Part shown: in pieces, positions 8,058-16,837 of the stretch
How positions within the stretch are numbered: position 1 is the first letter of the stretch
How the letters are laid out: each line of letters begins with the position of its first letter
NCBI GenBank assembly: GCA_013817245.1
Contig: JACDDA010000001.1
Span: 248,001 to 312,000 of the forward strand
Direction of reading: 5' to 3'
Length of the DNA: 64,000 nt
From: Gammaproteobacteria bacterium
Lineage (GTDB): Bacteria > Pseudomonadota > Gammaproteobacteria > HTCC5015
Program-made: the position numbers and the translations under genes
Notes under the pieces: model-generated
Databases searched by the model: none
What the model was told of the DNA's origin: nothing
What the model saw: only the letters and a program-made list of their open reading frames with translations

Positions 8058-10520
8058 ATGATTCTCGTCACGTGGTGGTTGCTTTTTATTGGCCTAATCT
8101 TGGGATTAGCTTACTGGCGCAGTCCATTAAAATTGAATACTGCGATATTTGTTGCCTTAGCCGCGAGTTACTTTATTAGTGGTCAACGCTTCGACGTGCT
8201 TGCTGTCATACTATTTATTACCGCAGCCTTTTTTATATTCCTTAGTATTACACCGCTACGTCGCCAGCTACTCAGTCGACCCGCTTTTCATATTCTTAAA
8301 AAAGCCATGCCGCATATGTCCAATACCGAACGTGAAGCTTTAGAAGCAGGTAGCGTTTGGTTTGAAGGTGAGTTATTCAGCGGCAAACCGAATTGGTTGC
8401 GTTTAAAAAATGCACCCTCGCCTAATTTACGCCCTGATGAACAAGCATTTTTAGATGGCCCAGTTGAACAGTTATGCAGCATGCTCAATGATTGGCAATT
8501 CAGCTATGAGTACGCCGATTTACCGAAAGATGTTTACGAATTTATTCATAAGAATAAATTTCTAGCGATGATTATTCCCAAAAGTTACGGCGGTTTAGAA
8601 TTTTCTGCGTACGCACAATCACGCGTCTTAACTAAAGTCGCCAACGTAAATTATATCGCCGGTAATTACATCACCGTACCTAACTCGTTAGGGCCGGGAG
8701 AATTGTTAATGAAATATGGCACCCAAGCTCAAAAAGATCATTACCTACCGCGCTTATCAATTGGTCAAGAAATACCTTGTTTTGGTTTAACTTCACCGCG
8801 AGCGGGTTCGGATGCAAGCGCAATCACTGATACAGGTGTGATTTGCAAAGGGATGTTTGAAGGCAAAGAAATTATCGGCGTTAAATTAAATTTTAGTAAA
8901 CGCTACATAACACTCGCACCCGTTGCGACTGTGATTGGTTTAGCATTTAAATTATATGATCCAGAACATTTAGTGGGCGCACAAGAAAGTTATGGCATTA
9001 CGTGCGCACTTATTCCACGTAAAACGCCCGGCATCGACATTGGTCGTCGTCATTTTCCGGTGGGTGCGCCATTTTTAAACGGACCTATTCACGGTCATGA
9101 TGTATTTATTCCACTCGATTATATTATTGGTGGCATGAACATGGCAGGCAAAGGCTGGCGCATGTTGGTGGAATGTTTATCGGTAGGTCGATCCGTGTCA
9201 TTACCGTCGTTAGCGTTATCCGGCTCCAAACGCGCCGTTGCCGCGACGGGTGCTTACACACGCATTCGTCAACAATTTAATGTACCGATTGCAAAATTTG
9301 AAGGTGTGCAAGAAGCATTGGCGACAATGGCAGCGTACACCTATATTATTGATGCAGCTGTTTCTTGTACTACCACCGCGATTGCACATGGTGCAGAACC
9401 TTCCGTGCCATCGGCTATTTTAAAATATCATTGCACCGAACTTGGCCGCAAAATTTGTAACCATGCCATGGATATTCACGGTGGCAAAGGTGCAATGAAA
9501 GGTCCAAAAAATTATTTAAGTTGGGGCTATGAAATTATTCCTGTTGCCATCACCGTCGAAGGTGCGAATATTTTAACGCGCAGTTTAATTATTTTTGGTC
9601 AAGGCGCCATTCGTTGTCATCCTTATATATTCAAAGAGATGCAAGCTTTCCAAATGGGCGGTGCGGAAGGTTTACGTAATTTCGATGAATGCTTAATTGC
9701 ACATGTTGGCGGTGTTTTCAGCAATGGTGTACGCGCGCTCGCGCTTGGTTTAACGAATGCTCGTCTTGCACAAGTACCTTTTAGTGATGCGACCCGTCGT
9801 TATTATCAAAAACTTGAACGCTACTCTGCGGTTTTTGCACTAACAGCAGATATGTGCATGGGCTTGCTCGGTGGTTCACTGAAATTTCGTGAGATGTTAT
9901 CTGCGCGCTTAGGCGATATGTTGAGCAGCTTGTATCTGACATCCATGGTTTTAAAACATTATGCTGACCAAGGCTCGCATCAAGAAGACCTACCGATTGT
10001 ACGTTGGGCTTGCGATCATTTGCTGTATCAATTTGAAGAGCAATTAGATCAACTATTATTAAATTTGCCGGTATTTAGACCTCTTGTTTGGAAATTACGT
10101 TGGCTCGCCTTCCCGTTAGGTCGTCGTCAAACGTTGCCGCTGGATCGTTTAAGTATTAGCGTTGCGGAATTAATTACCAAAACTAGCGCGTCGCGTGATC
10201 GACTTACACACGGTATGTACGCAACCGCAAATCCAAATAATCCAGTAGGTGAATTAAATAACTTACTGATTGAAACGGAGGCATTAGTTGGCCTGCATAA
10301 AAAAATTCGTGATGCGGTTAAAAATGGCACGATCACCAATCTTGCAGGTGCCGGTCAAATTACGGCAGCACAAACAGCAGGAGTGATTAACAATCAAGAA
10401 GCGCAGCAATTAAAAGATTACGACCAGCGCATTATGGAAAACATTATCGCGGTTGATGACTTTGCGTATGATGCGCTCGGCACGCATCCTCTTAATCACC
10501 AACCGCCTGTGGTTAATTAA
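8058..10520 (+). CDS. fadE: Acyl-CoA dehydrogenase FadE
   Basis: An 820-residue enzyme, close to the 814 residues of E. coli FadE. It catalyses the first step of fatty acid beta-oxidation, making trans-2-enoyl-CoA with FAD. Two or three N-terminal hydrophobic segments (about residues 3-66) anchor it to the inner membrane. The catalytic core contains FGLTSPRAGSDASAI, the substrate and flavin-binding signature of the family, MDIHGGKGAMKGPKNYL, and TVEGANILTRSLIIFGQG. The C-terminal DUF1974-type extension (DDFAYDALGTHP) is also characteristic. Monocistronic: a strong terminator follows. A ribosome site AAGGA precedes the ATG. Confidence 0.95.
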   Translation: MILVTWWLLFIGLILGLAYWRSPLKLNTAIFVALAASYFISGQRFDVLAVILFITAAFFIFLSITPLRRQLLSRPAFHILKKAMPHMSNTEREALEAGSVWFEGELFSGKPNWLRLKNAPSPNLRPDEQAFLDGPVEQLCSMLNDWQFSYEYADLPKDVYEFIHKNKFLAMIIPKSYGGLEFSAYAQSRVLTKVANVNYIAGNYITVPNSLGPGELLMKYGTQAQKDHYLPRLSIGQEIPCFGLTSPRAGSDASAITDTGVICKGMFEGKEIIGVKLNFSKRYITLAPVATVIGLAFKLYDPEHLVGAQESYGITCALIPRKTPGIDIGRRHFPVGAPFLNGPIHGHDVFIPLDYIIGGMNMAGKGWRMLVECLSVGRSVSLPSLALSGSKRAVAATGAYTRIRQQFNVPIAKFEGVQEALATMAAYTYIIDAAVSCTTTAIAHGAEPSVPSAILKYHCTELGRKICNHAMDIHGGKGAMKGPKNYLSWGYEIIPVAITVEGANILTRSLIIFGQGAIRCHPYIFKEMQAFQMGGAEGLRNFDECLIAHVGGVFSNGVRALALGLTNARLAQVPFSDATRRYYQKLERYSAVFALTADMCMGLLGGSLKFREMLSARLGDMLSSLYLTSMVLKHYADQGSHQEDLPIVRWACDHLLYQFEEQLDQLLLNLPVFRPLVWKLRWLAFPLGRRQTLPLDRLSISVAELITKTSASRDRLTHGMYATANPNNPVGELNNLLIETEALVGLHKKIRDAVKNGTITNLAGAGQITAAQTAGVINNQEAQQLKDYDQRIMENIIAVDDFAYDALGTHPLNHQPPVVN

Positions 10521-10535
10521 TAACCGAGAGTAAAT

Positions 10536-10566
10536 AAAAAATGGCCGGGGTAACCGGCCATTTTTT
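10536..10566. terminator. Bidirectional terminator between fadE and the convergent periplasmic gene
   Basis: Perfect 13-bp arms AAAAAATGGCCGG (10536-10548) and CCGGCCATTTTTT (10554-10566) with a 5-base loop. A GC core is flanked by A and T runs on both sides, so it serves both the plus-strand fadE and the minus-strand gene ending at 10581. Confidence 0.93.
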
Positions 10567-10580
10567 ATATTCATTTATTA

Positions 10581-12122
10581 TTATTTACGTGTCTTCACCG
10601 TGCCTAAATATTGATTACCATTCGGCGTTAGCCAATACACACGTAAACGATATTCACGCTGGCCTGTTTCCGGATACTGGAATACGCCATAGGTCACTAT
10701 ATATTGCTGTCCAGTTTCGCTATGCACAAAAAACCACTCATCAGCTTTAATGCCTTCATCCCCCGCTATAACAGGAAATACATACGGCTGCCAAAGTTGT
10801 TGTGGATTTTGCTTAAATAAACGATAGCTATAACGTTTTCCTTGCGCTGTTTCTTGCCAAAGCCGCGCAATGATTTCATCTTTACCATCATTATCAATGT
10901 CTGCCTTATACAAAAAAGGACTTTGTATATAAGGCTCGTATAAGGACATTTGATTTTGTGGCACTGCAAAACGCAAAGTACCCGCATCCGCGACTTCTTT
11001 TTCATCGCCTACTTGGCCCTGCTTTTGTACCGCTGCATCAATGCCAGACAACAAACTATTACAAACCGCTGCGTTACAATCAGTAGAGACTTGTAACTCT
11101 ACACTTGTTTGCGGCGCAACTTCACAACGCTGTTGATAACCACCATCTTTTTTGAAATCATAAATCTTAATAACATACGAGCGCCGCGCATCGGGGATTT
11201 TCTCTAGCAAATAATTTCGGTCATTAAAGCGCAATAATTGCAAATCAGCCTCGCCACATAACTGTCCTGGCTGCATATAACGATCTAACAAAGCATTATT
11301 TAAAACACTGCTAACATCATTAGCTATTTTTACGAATACATGACGTTTGCAGTTATCAACAGATGAACGACTCGCATAATGCTCTTCTAAAGAGCCATCG
11401 TTATCCAAATCAATTCGGCTATAAGCAATAGAGCCTTGGGCTTTTTCTAGCATATTATGAAACATAGGGTGCTTTACGACGCCTACTAAGCTTTTTGCAG
11501 GTACCGCTTCTGTTTTTAAAACAGGATCGAATAAATTTTCAAAATCATAATTTAAATTATTATGAATTAAATATTTACTCATATCACAAACATCGTTAAC
11601 CGCCGCACCATAAATACTAGCTGCCACTCGCAGTGGCAGTACGGTTTTGATTTTTTTCTTACGAACTAACGCTGCATATTGCTGATACGCTTGTGTATAC
11701 GCTACGCGGTTTTGAGGATTCGGTTTTTTGAGCTCTGCTTTATAATAAACATCACCCAAACCTAAATAGGCAGTGTGGTATTCTGGATTTAAAAGGATGA
11801 CTCTTTTAAATAAATCAGCAGCCTCTAAATATCGATCATCGCGCTGCAATAACATATAGGCATAATCGTGGAGTAATTTCTGATAAGCCGCCGGTTCATA
11901 AGCCGGTGGTATTACCGTTAATACATCTGCAATTCCGGCTTCTTGTAAAGTACTAATAGCCGCCGATACATCGCCTGTTTTATCACGAACCCGCAGTGCG
12001 ACTTCATGGGCTTTTTGTAATTTGGCACTTTTAGCAGCCGTTAATTGCACTGCGGCAACGGCGGGATTGATCACACAAAGACTGATCAACACTATCCCAC
12101 AAATCATTTTTATTTTCTGCAT
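10581..12122 (-). CDS. Periplasmic TPR-like protein of unknown function with DxDxDG motifs
   Basis: A 513-residue protein I do not recognise. Residues 1-23 are a signal peptide ending at AVA-AVQ. Residues about 85-150 contain TPR-like helices (YLEAADLFKRVILLNPEYHTAYLGLGDVYY). The rest is beta-rich and carries two calcium-loop-like motifs, DLDNDGSLEE and DIDNDGKDEI, as found in FG-GAP/VCBS-type repeats, plus several Cys residues that could pair in the periplasm. The start at 12122 is chosen because GGGGAG lies 8 bases upstream and a signal peptide follows; the open frame extends 26 codons further upstream without support. Stand-alone gene; no neighbour suggests a role. Confidence 0.75.
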   Translation of the reverse strand: MQKIKMICGIVLISLCVINPAVAAVQLTAAKSAKLQKAHEVALRVRDKTGDVSAAISTLQEAGIADVLTVIPPAYEPAAYQKLLHDYAYMLLQRDDRYLEAADLFKRVILLNPEYHTAYLGLGDVYYKAELKKPNPQNRVAYTQAYQQYAALVRKKKIKTVLPLRVAASIYGAAVNDVCDMSKYLIHNNLNYDFENLFDPVLKTEAVPAKSLVGVVKHPMFHNMLEKAQGSIAYSRIDLDNDGSLEEHYASRSSVDNCKRHVFVKIANDVSSVLNNALLDRYMQPGQLCGEADLQLLRFNDRNYLLEKIPDARRSYVIKIYDFKKDGGYQQRCEVAPQTSVELQVSTDCNAAVCNSLLSGIDAAVQKQGQVGDEKEVADAGTLRFAVPQNQMSLYEPYIQSPFLYKADIDNDGKDEIIARLWQETAQGKRYSYRLFKQNPQQLWQPYVFPVIAGDEGIKADEWFFVHSETGQQYIVTYGVFQYPETGQREYRLRVYWLTPNGNQYLGTVKTRK

Positions 12123-12256
12123 TACACTAACTCCCCAATAATCCCAATGGCGATTAGAAAATTCGGCCTGAGGTTTTATAACATGCTTAACAACCAGCAC
12201 CCATCATCAAGAATATTTCTCTATCCGTCAAAATAATAACCCCGGTGAATTACCCC

Positions 12257-12397
12257 ATGAATCATCCAAGTGACGAAATTTCCACGGACCTGACAGATTC
12301 TAGGAAAGCGCTGATAGGCATAACAAGCAGAACATCAACAAAATCAAGGCACAAAGGGGTTGTAGATATTGGCAAGAAATTTGCTGTGTATAGATAA
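12257..12397 (+). CDS. Possible small protein (46 residues), unsupported by homology
   Basis: An ATG at 12257 has GGTGA eight bases upstream and opens a 46-codon frame ending in TAA at 12395-12397. The peptide is polar, starts MNHPSDEISTDLTD and ends in the basic run KGVVDIGKKFAVYR. No membrane or signal segment is seen. The frame sits in an otherwise empty region. It could well be chance; only the ribosome site and the location speak for it. Confidence 0.2.
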   Translation: MNHPSDEISTDLTDSRKALIGITSRTSTKSRHKGVVDIGKKFAVYR

Positions 12398-12571
12398 CTC
12401 AGTGTTGTGCCGCCACGCGAGCTACGCCACTAAGTTAGGCTAGATTAAATTGAGTTAGGACGAGTGATTATAGTCAATTTGTTTTTAAGGAATTGGCAGC
12501 GCCACACGTGTCGATTCCATAAGGTTCGGTGCTTTTTTTCAACCGCCCTGTTAACCGTGTCTCCCAGGAAA

Positions 12572-12623
12572 CCTGAAATCCTCCCACATCCCTAATACTT
12601 CGGTGTTAGGGATGGATTTCAGG
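12572..12623. repeat. Nested inverted repeat downstream of sohB (REP-like or terminator)
   Basis: Two stacked inverted repeats: outer CCTGAAATC (12572-12580) with GATTTCAGG (12615-12623), inner CATCCCTAA (12587-12595) with TTAGGGATG (12606-12614), a 6-base bulge on one side and a loop of 10 bases. It begins 15 bases past the sohB stop. It lacks a T run on either side, so a classic terminator is uncertain; a palindromic mobile repeat or an mRNA 3' stabilising structure fits as well. Confidence 0.7.
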
Positions 12624-12638
12624 ACTTTCCCTGTTCAA

Positions 12639-13733
12639 TTATTGATAATCAACGCGGCTTGAACCACGCTCCAACCATTTCATTAATAAACCATCCGCCG
12701 CCGTTTGTAGGCTTAAACTTAAACGGTCACTGAAAGATTTTTTAATTTCATAACTCACCGCATAAACTTCTGCAGTAGCACAACGTTTTTGAATATATTC
12801 ATCACTGGTCATTAACTCGTCGATCAAACCTTGCGCGATCGCTTGCGAACCAAACCAGATTTCACCGGTAGCCACCTGCTCGATATTTAATTGGGGACGA
12901 TGCTCCAAAACAAACTGTTTAAATAACAAATGAGTTTCATTTAATTCTTGCTGAAACTTGCTGCGACCTTTTTCTGTATTTTCGCCAAACATAGTGACGG
13001 TACGTTTGTAATCACCGGCCGTAAACAATTCATAATCGACGTCATAACGCTTTAATAAGCGATTAAAATTGGGTAATTGCGCCATCACACCGATCGAACC
13101 CAAAATCGCAAACGGTGCTGCTAAAATACGATGACCTAAACACGCCATCATATAACCGCCGCTTGCAGCTACTTTGTCCACGCAAATCGTCAAATGCAAA
13201 CCATGATTTACAATACGTTGTAATTGCGATGATGCTAAACCATACGCATGCACCATGCCGCCCGGGCTTTCTAAGCGCAACACTACTTCATCATTTTTTT
13301 CGGCTGCGGCTATCAAAGCGGAAATTTCTTCACGTAACGCTTCAACCGCACTAGCACGTATATCACCATCAAAATCTAAAACAAATACGCAAGGTTTACG
13401 CAGCGATTGAAGTTCGCTTTCTGTTTTGGTTTTATCTTTATCTATTGCCTGGCTCGCAAGTTTAAGGGCTTTAGCCGTTTCTTTTTGTTCCGCTTTGTGT
13501 TTTTTATGTTCGATTTTTTGCTCAATTTTAAGCGCGGCTTTATCCAGTACGGCATATTTTATTGCGTCACCTAGATCATCAAAGCGCGCGTTCAAATGTT
13601 TAATTTCGATACTGCCGTCTCGGCCTTTATCCCGACTACGACTCGCCACAATCACCACAATCATGACAATAAATACCACTAAAAAAGTCAGTGCTTTTAA
13701 AGCAAATAAACCGTATTGACTCCAAAACTCCAT
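12639..13733 (-). CDS. sohB: Inner-membrane peptidase SohB (S49 family)
   Basis: A 364-residue protease of the signal-peptide-peptidase A family; E. coli SohB has 349 residues. One N-terminal membrane helix (about residues 8-30) places the catalytic part in the periplasm. The charged linker (KIEQKIEHKKHKAEQKE) is typical. The serine nucleophile is in VAASGGYMMACLG and the lysine base in TAGDYKRTVT; the preceding LRLESPGGMVHAYG strand is also conserved. A GAGGAG ribosome site precedes the ATG. It has no partner genes in an operon and is followed by a nested palindrome. Confidence 0.93.
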   Translation of the reverse strand: MEFWSQYGLFALKALTFLVVFIVMIVVIVASRSRDKGRDGSIEIKHLNARFDDLGDAIKYAVLDKAALKIEQKIEHKKHKAEQKETAKALKLASQAIDKDKTKTESELQSLRKPCVFVLDFDGDIRASAVEALREEISALIAAAEKNDEVVLRLESPGGMVHAYGLASSQLQRIVNHGLHLTICVDKVAASGGYMMACLGHRILAAPFAILGSIGVMAQLPNFNRLLKRYDVDYELFTAGDYKRTVTMFGENTEKGRSKFQQELNETHLLFKQFVLEHRPQLNIEQVATGEIWFGSQAIAQGLIDELMTSDEYIQKRCATAEVYAVSYEIKKSFSDRLSLSLQTAADGLLMKWLERGSSRVDYQ

Positions 13734-13814
13734 TGCAGACTCCTCAGAATAGGTGCGGCATTGTAGCGCGCTGCTGGTACGGTATCACCCACACTATTTT
13801 TTAAATTCCAATAA

Positions 13815-13842
13815 AAAAGCCAAGGCTTGCGCCTTGGCTTTT
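13815..13842. terminator. Terminator after the small repeat lipoprotein gene
   Basis: Arms AAAAGCCAAGGC (13815-13826) and GCCTTGGCTTTT (13831-13842) around a TTGC loop. On the minus strand the stem is followed by a T run, 25 bases past the stop of the lipoprotein gene. The symmetric A/T flanks allow bidirectional use, but no plus-strand gene ends here. Confidence 0.9.
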
Positions 13843-13867
13843 AGTCTTACCGCAGTAAATTTAAAAC

Positions 13868-14086
13868 TTACGCAGCAGGAGCGACTACAGTTGCAGGTGC
13901 TTCAACAACAGGAGCAGTTTCGCCGTCAACAGTAGTAACAGCAGCTTCTTCACCAGGTGCTACTACAGTTACAGGTGCTTCAACAACTGGAACTTCAGCA
14001 GGTGCTTCAGCTGATTCTTTGTTACAACCAACTAAAGCCAATACCATGGTTGCTGCTAATACTTGTAATAAAGTAGTGAATTTCAT
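13868..14086 (-). CDS. Small lipoprotein with a repeated VVEAPxTVVAP motif
   Basis: A 72-residue predicted lipoprotein. Signal MKFTTLLQVLAATMVLALVG leads to the lipobox Cys at residue 21. The mature part is almost only Ala, Pro, Glu and Val, with VVEAPVTVVAPGEE and later VVEAPATVVAPAA as an internal repeat. Such extended, acidic, Pro-rich tails are seen in small envelope lipoproteins that may bind the cell wall or act as spacers; no family is recognised. Start fixed by GGGAG seven bases before the ATG at 14086. Own terminator downstream, so probably a separately expressed and possibly abundant product. Confidence 0.75.
   Translation of the reverse strand: MKFTTLLQVLAATMVLALVGCNKESAEAPAEVPVVEAPVTVVAPGEEAAVTTVDGETAPVVEAPATVVAPAA
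13881..13991. repeat. 33-base direct repeat inside the small lipoprotein gene
   Basis: Copies at 13881-13913 and 13959-13991 differ at three positions by eye and share an exact 16-base core, CAGGTGCTTCAACAAC (13894-13909 and 13972-13987). The copies are 78 bases apart, in frame, and encode the repeated VVEAPxTVV unit. Recombination between them would remove 26 codons in frame. Confidence 0.85.
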
Positions 14087-14225
14087 TGTAAATCTCCCAC
14101 ATTGAGCATGTTCAAAAAAAAATAAGTTTGGGGTAAAGCGGTGCGTAGCATAATACAAATCTTGCTGGGGAACTACTAAGAACGGTCTTTTTCTAAGGTT
14201 TTAAAGCTAATTACTTCGTCAAGAC

Positions 14226-15020
14226 TCAGAAGTGATTCTTCCAGTGACGCAAATGCGTAAATACATCCAAAATCGTGGTTAACGGCTGCCCTGCGTGTTT
14301 CTCGGCGCTTGCCCGTATGGTCGCGCTATCCGCGCGTAAAAAAGGGTTAGTTGCCCATTCTTCACCCAGCGTAAACGGCACGGTGGCGTAACCTTGAGCC
14401 CGTAATGCCTGCACCCGTTCAATTCGTTGCTGCAGATTTTTATTATCGGGTTCCACATGCTGCGCAAAAGCCAGATTGACCGCCGTGTACTCATGACCGC
14501 AATAAACTAAGGTATCAGCAGGCAATCCGGCAATTTGCGTCAAGGAAGCCAGCATTTGCGCAGGGCTGCCCTCAAAAAGCCGACCACAACCACCTCCAAA
14601 TAATGTGTCGCCCCCAAATAACAGCGGTACTTCAGCGGCCGCCGAGAATAAATAGGCAATATGTCCTAAGGTATGCCCCGGAACCGCCAAAACCGCGACC
14701 CTAAACGGCAAACCCGGCAATGATAATTGCTCGCCGCCTTTCAGTGCTCGACTGCGACCCGGGATATTTTCATTAAAAGGTCCCCACACTTCTGCCTGCG
14801 GATAGTGCTCTAGTAAAGTCAAAATACCGCCTACATGATCACGATGATGATGCGTCACCAAAATCGCGCTTAACTGTAAGCGTCGAGCCTGCAGTGCACT
14901 TAGAATCACGGTCGCATCGCCTGGATCGACCACCACTGCATGTGAATTACCCGCTTGCGTGAGTAGCCACAAATAATTATCCGTAAAGGCAGGAATGCAG
15001 CTCACATCCAACGGCGTCAT
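14226..15020 (-). CDS. gloB: Hydroxyacylglutathione hydrolase (glyoxalase II)
   Basis: A 264-residue metallo-beta-lactamase-fold enzyme that hydrolyses S-lactoylglutathione to lactate and glutathione, the second step of methylglyoxal detoxification. The N-terminal VSCIPAFTDNYLWLL is diagnostic of GloB. Metal ligands are in THHHRDHVGG, in VPGHTLGHIAY and in CGHEYTAVNLAFA; GGDTLFGGGCGRLFEG is the usual loop. Start set at 15020, with AGGAG seven bases upstream and the expected length (E. coli 251); the open frame reaches 15104 without support. It is divergent from the dienelactone hydrolase gene. Confidence 0.95.
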   Translation of the reverse strand: MTPLDVSCIPAFTDNYLWLLTQAGNSHAVVVDPGDATVILSALQARRLQLSAILVTHHHRDHVGGILTLLEHYPQAEVWGPFNENIPGRSRALKGGEQLSLPGLPFRVAVLAVPGHTLGHIAYLFSAAAEVPLLFGGDTLFGGGCGRLFEGSPAQMLASLTQIAGLPADTLVYCGHEYTAVNLAFAQHVEPDNKNLQQRIERVQALRAQGYATVPFTLGEEWATNPFLRADSATIRASAEKHAGQPLTTILDVFTHLRHWKNHF

Positions 15021-15174
15021 TATTTCTCCTGATTTTTTCTTCATTTCCACGGCAGCGTCAAAATAACTAAAGTCCGTAGCAAAGCCGATACAGAAATAAC
15101 CCACTATAGAATAGTTTTTGGAGCAAGATGTGTCCGCTCGCTACAATACATAAAAATCACATAAGGAATTCAGT

Positions 15175-15894
15175 ATGGCTATCAAAACCCGCAGCGTCGA
15201 ATATTATGATGGCGATACTTTGCTCGAAGCTTATATTGCATTTGATGATCGCTATAACACACCACGTCCAGGTGTCTTGGTGTCACATGCGTGGGTCGGT
15301 CGTGATGTTTTATTTTGCCAAAAGGCCGAAGCCCTTGCTGCCTTAGGTTATGTGGGTTTTGCGCTAGATATGTACGGCAAAAATATTCGCGGTCAATCGC
15401 CCGCCGAAAATGCTGCCTTGATGCAACCTTTTATTAGCGACCGCAGTTTATTACAGCGTCGCATCAGTCTCGCACTCAGTACACTAAAACAACAAGCTGA
15501 AGTTGATGAGCATAAAACGGCTGCATTGGGTTATTGTTTTGGTGGTATGTGTGTGCTGGATTTAGCGCGCAGTGGCGCGACAGTCGACGGCGTCATTTGT
15601 ACACACGGCTTATTAAGTGCGCCACAAAATATTTCGACTAATTCAACGGCCAAAATATTAATATTACACGGCGATCAAGATCCCTTATCGCCATTATCAC
15701 AAGTCATGCAACTTAGCGAAGAATTAAAAACCGCCAATGCCGATTGGCAAATACATATTTACAGCAATACTCAACACGCTTTTACTAATCCTGCAGCGAA
15801 TGCACCTCAAAACGGGATGCAATACAATTCAATCGCAGCGGAGCGTGCTTGGCAAAGTACGCAAAATTTCTTAACGGAAATATTTTCAGCTTAA
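15175..15894 (+). CDS. Dienelactone hydrolase family protein
   Basis: A 239-residue alpha/beta hydrolase. The catalytic triad is visible: nucleophilic Cys in ALGYCFGGMCVLDLAR, Asp in LHGDQDPLSPL and His in NTQHAFTNP. The oxyanion region reads LVSHAWVGRD. Members of this family hydrolyse dienelactone in chlorocatechol breakdown, but most chromosomal copies like this one have unknown ester or lactone substrates. No signal peptide, so it is cytoplasmic. AAGGA precedes the ATG. No aromatic-degradation operon surrounds it, so a pathway cannot be assigned. Confidence 0.9.
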   Translation: MAIKTRSVEYYDGDTLLEAYIAFDDRYNTPRPGVLVSHAWVGRDVLFCQKAEALAALGYVGFALDMYGKNIRGQSPAENAALMQPFISDRSLLQRRISLALSTLKQQAEVDEHKTAALGYCFGGMCVLDLARSGATVDGVICTHGLLSAPQNISTNSTAKILILHGDQDPLSPLSQVMQLSEELKTANADWQIHIYSNTQHAFTNPAANAPQNGMQYNSIAAERAWQSTQNFLTEIFSA

Positions 15895-15925
15895 ATATTT
15901 AAACGAACCGCTGATTTATGATTGA

Positions 15926-16726
15926 TCAGTCGATTCTGACACGTTGTACAAACATTCTCGCTAAGGATGGACTAAAGCGATTTAAATACCACGCAAATAA
16001 TGGTTTGCCTTTAGCAATTAAAACTTCATGTTGTTGTTTTTGCATGGCACGAATAATCGCTGCGGCACATTCTGGCGGCATAATACCTTGCGCCGTCGAT
16101 TCATCCATATGACCATGTTGATCACCATCAGCCGTTAACGCTTTTTCTGACATGCCGGTTCTTACAAAACCGGGACACACTACCGTAACCGCTATGCCTT
16201 TATCCGCATTTTCGGCACGCAAACTATTCATAAAACCCAACAAAGCATGTTTAGAGGCTGAATAAGTCGAGCGATATTGGGTCGCAACTTTGCCCATCAC
16301 ACTCGCAACTGCAACCACATATCCCTGGCGGCGCTTTTGCATAATGGGTAATAAACCTTTGGTTAACGCAATCGGCGCGAAGAAGTTAATTTCCATCAAC
16401 TCACGATCGGTTTTAGAGCGCGTATCCGCGGCCAACGCCCGTTGACTCACGCCCGCATTATTAATTAATACATCTACATACGTAAATTGCTGAATCACAT
16501 GCGTCAATGCAGTCTGCACACTCATCGGATCAGCCAAATCAAACGCCAAAACGGTATGCCGCTCAGGGTTACTACACACTTGCACTACGCGTTTCAGACG
16601 CTGCTCATCTCGTCCCGATAAAATTAACCGCGCACCTTTCTGACTCAGCTGCACCGCTAACGCAGAACCAATACCGGCTGAAGCACCCGTTATCCAAATA
16701 ATTTTATTTTTAAAAACAAAAGCCAT
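15926..16726 (-). CDS. Short-chain dehydrogenase/reductase, SDR family
   Basis: A 266-residue classical SDR. The NAD(P)-binding motif is ITGASAGIGSALA (TGxxxGIG), followed by the structural NNAGVSQ, the catalytic Ser in VASVMGK and the YSASKHA tyrosine-lysine pair. SGRDEQRL after the second strand has an Arg that favours NADP(H). The later PGFVRTGMSEKAL is typical of the DltE/YqjQ-like branch. The C-terminus (RFSPSLARMFVQRV) is hydrophobic and basic and may touch the membrane. Convergent with the dienelactone hydrolase gene, 31 bases apart. Substrate unknown. Confidence 0.9.
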   Translation of the reverse strand: MAFVFKNKIIWITGASAGIGSALAVQLSQKGARLILSGRDEQRLKRVVQVCSNPERHTVLAFDLADPMSVQTALTHVIQQFTYVDVLINNAGVSQRALAADTRSKTDRELMEINFFAPIALTKGLLPIMQKRRQGYVVAVASVMGKVATQYRSTYSASKHALLGFMNSLRAENADKGIAVTVVCPGFVRTGMSEKALTADGDQHGHMDESTAQGIMPPECAAAIIRAMQKQQHEVLIAKGKPLFAWYLNRFSPSLARMFVQRVRID

Positions 16727-16837
16727 ATGTTTGCACCGCGCAAGATCGAGACTAGAATCGACTTAGGCTGCTCACGTGTACTTGTTAGCAACCCACTTCA
16801 GCCAATATAACCCTTTGTTTCTACAAGGAATAGCCCC

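Larger units (their letters stand above)
12123..12638. other. 516-base intergenic region with a small ORF and a large nested palindrome
   Basis: This stretch lies between the start of the minus-strand periplasmic gene and the end of sohB. It contains a 46-codon plus-strand open frame at 12257-12397 and a nested inverted repeat at 12572-12623, both listed separately. The remaining 12398-12571 shows no open frame and no structure that I can name; I compared it with c-di-GMP riboswitch motifs and found no match. Confidence 0.4.

Noticed and set aside
12398-12571. Possible c-di-GMP riboswitch in the gap before the sohB palindrome
   Set aside because: I compared it with the GEMM-I core motifs and found no GGCAAACC-like or CGCAAAGCC-like elements.
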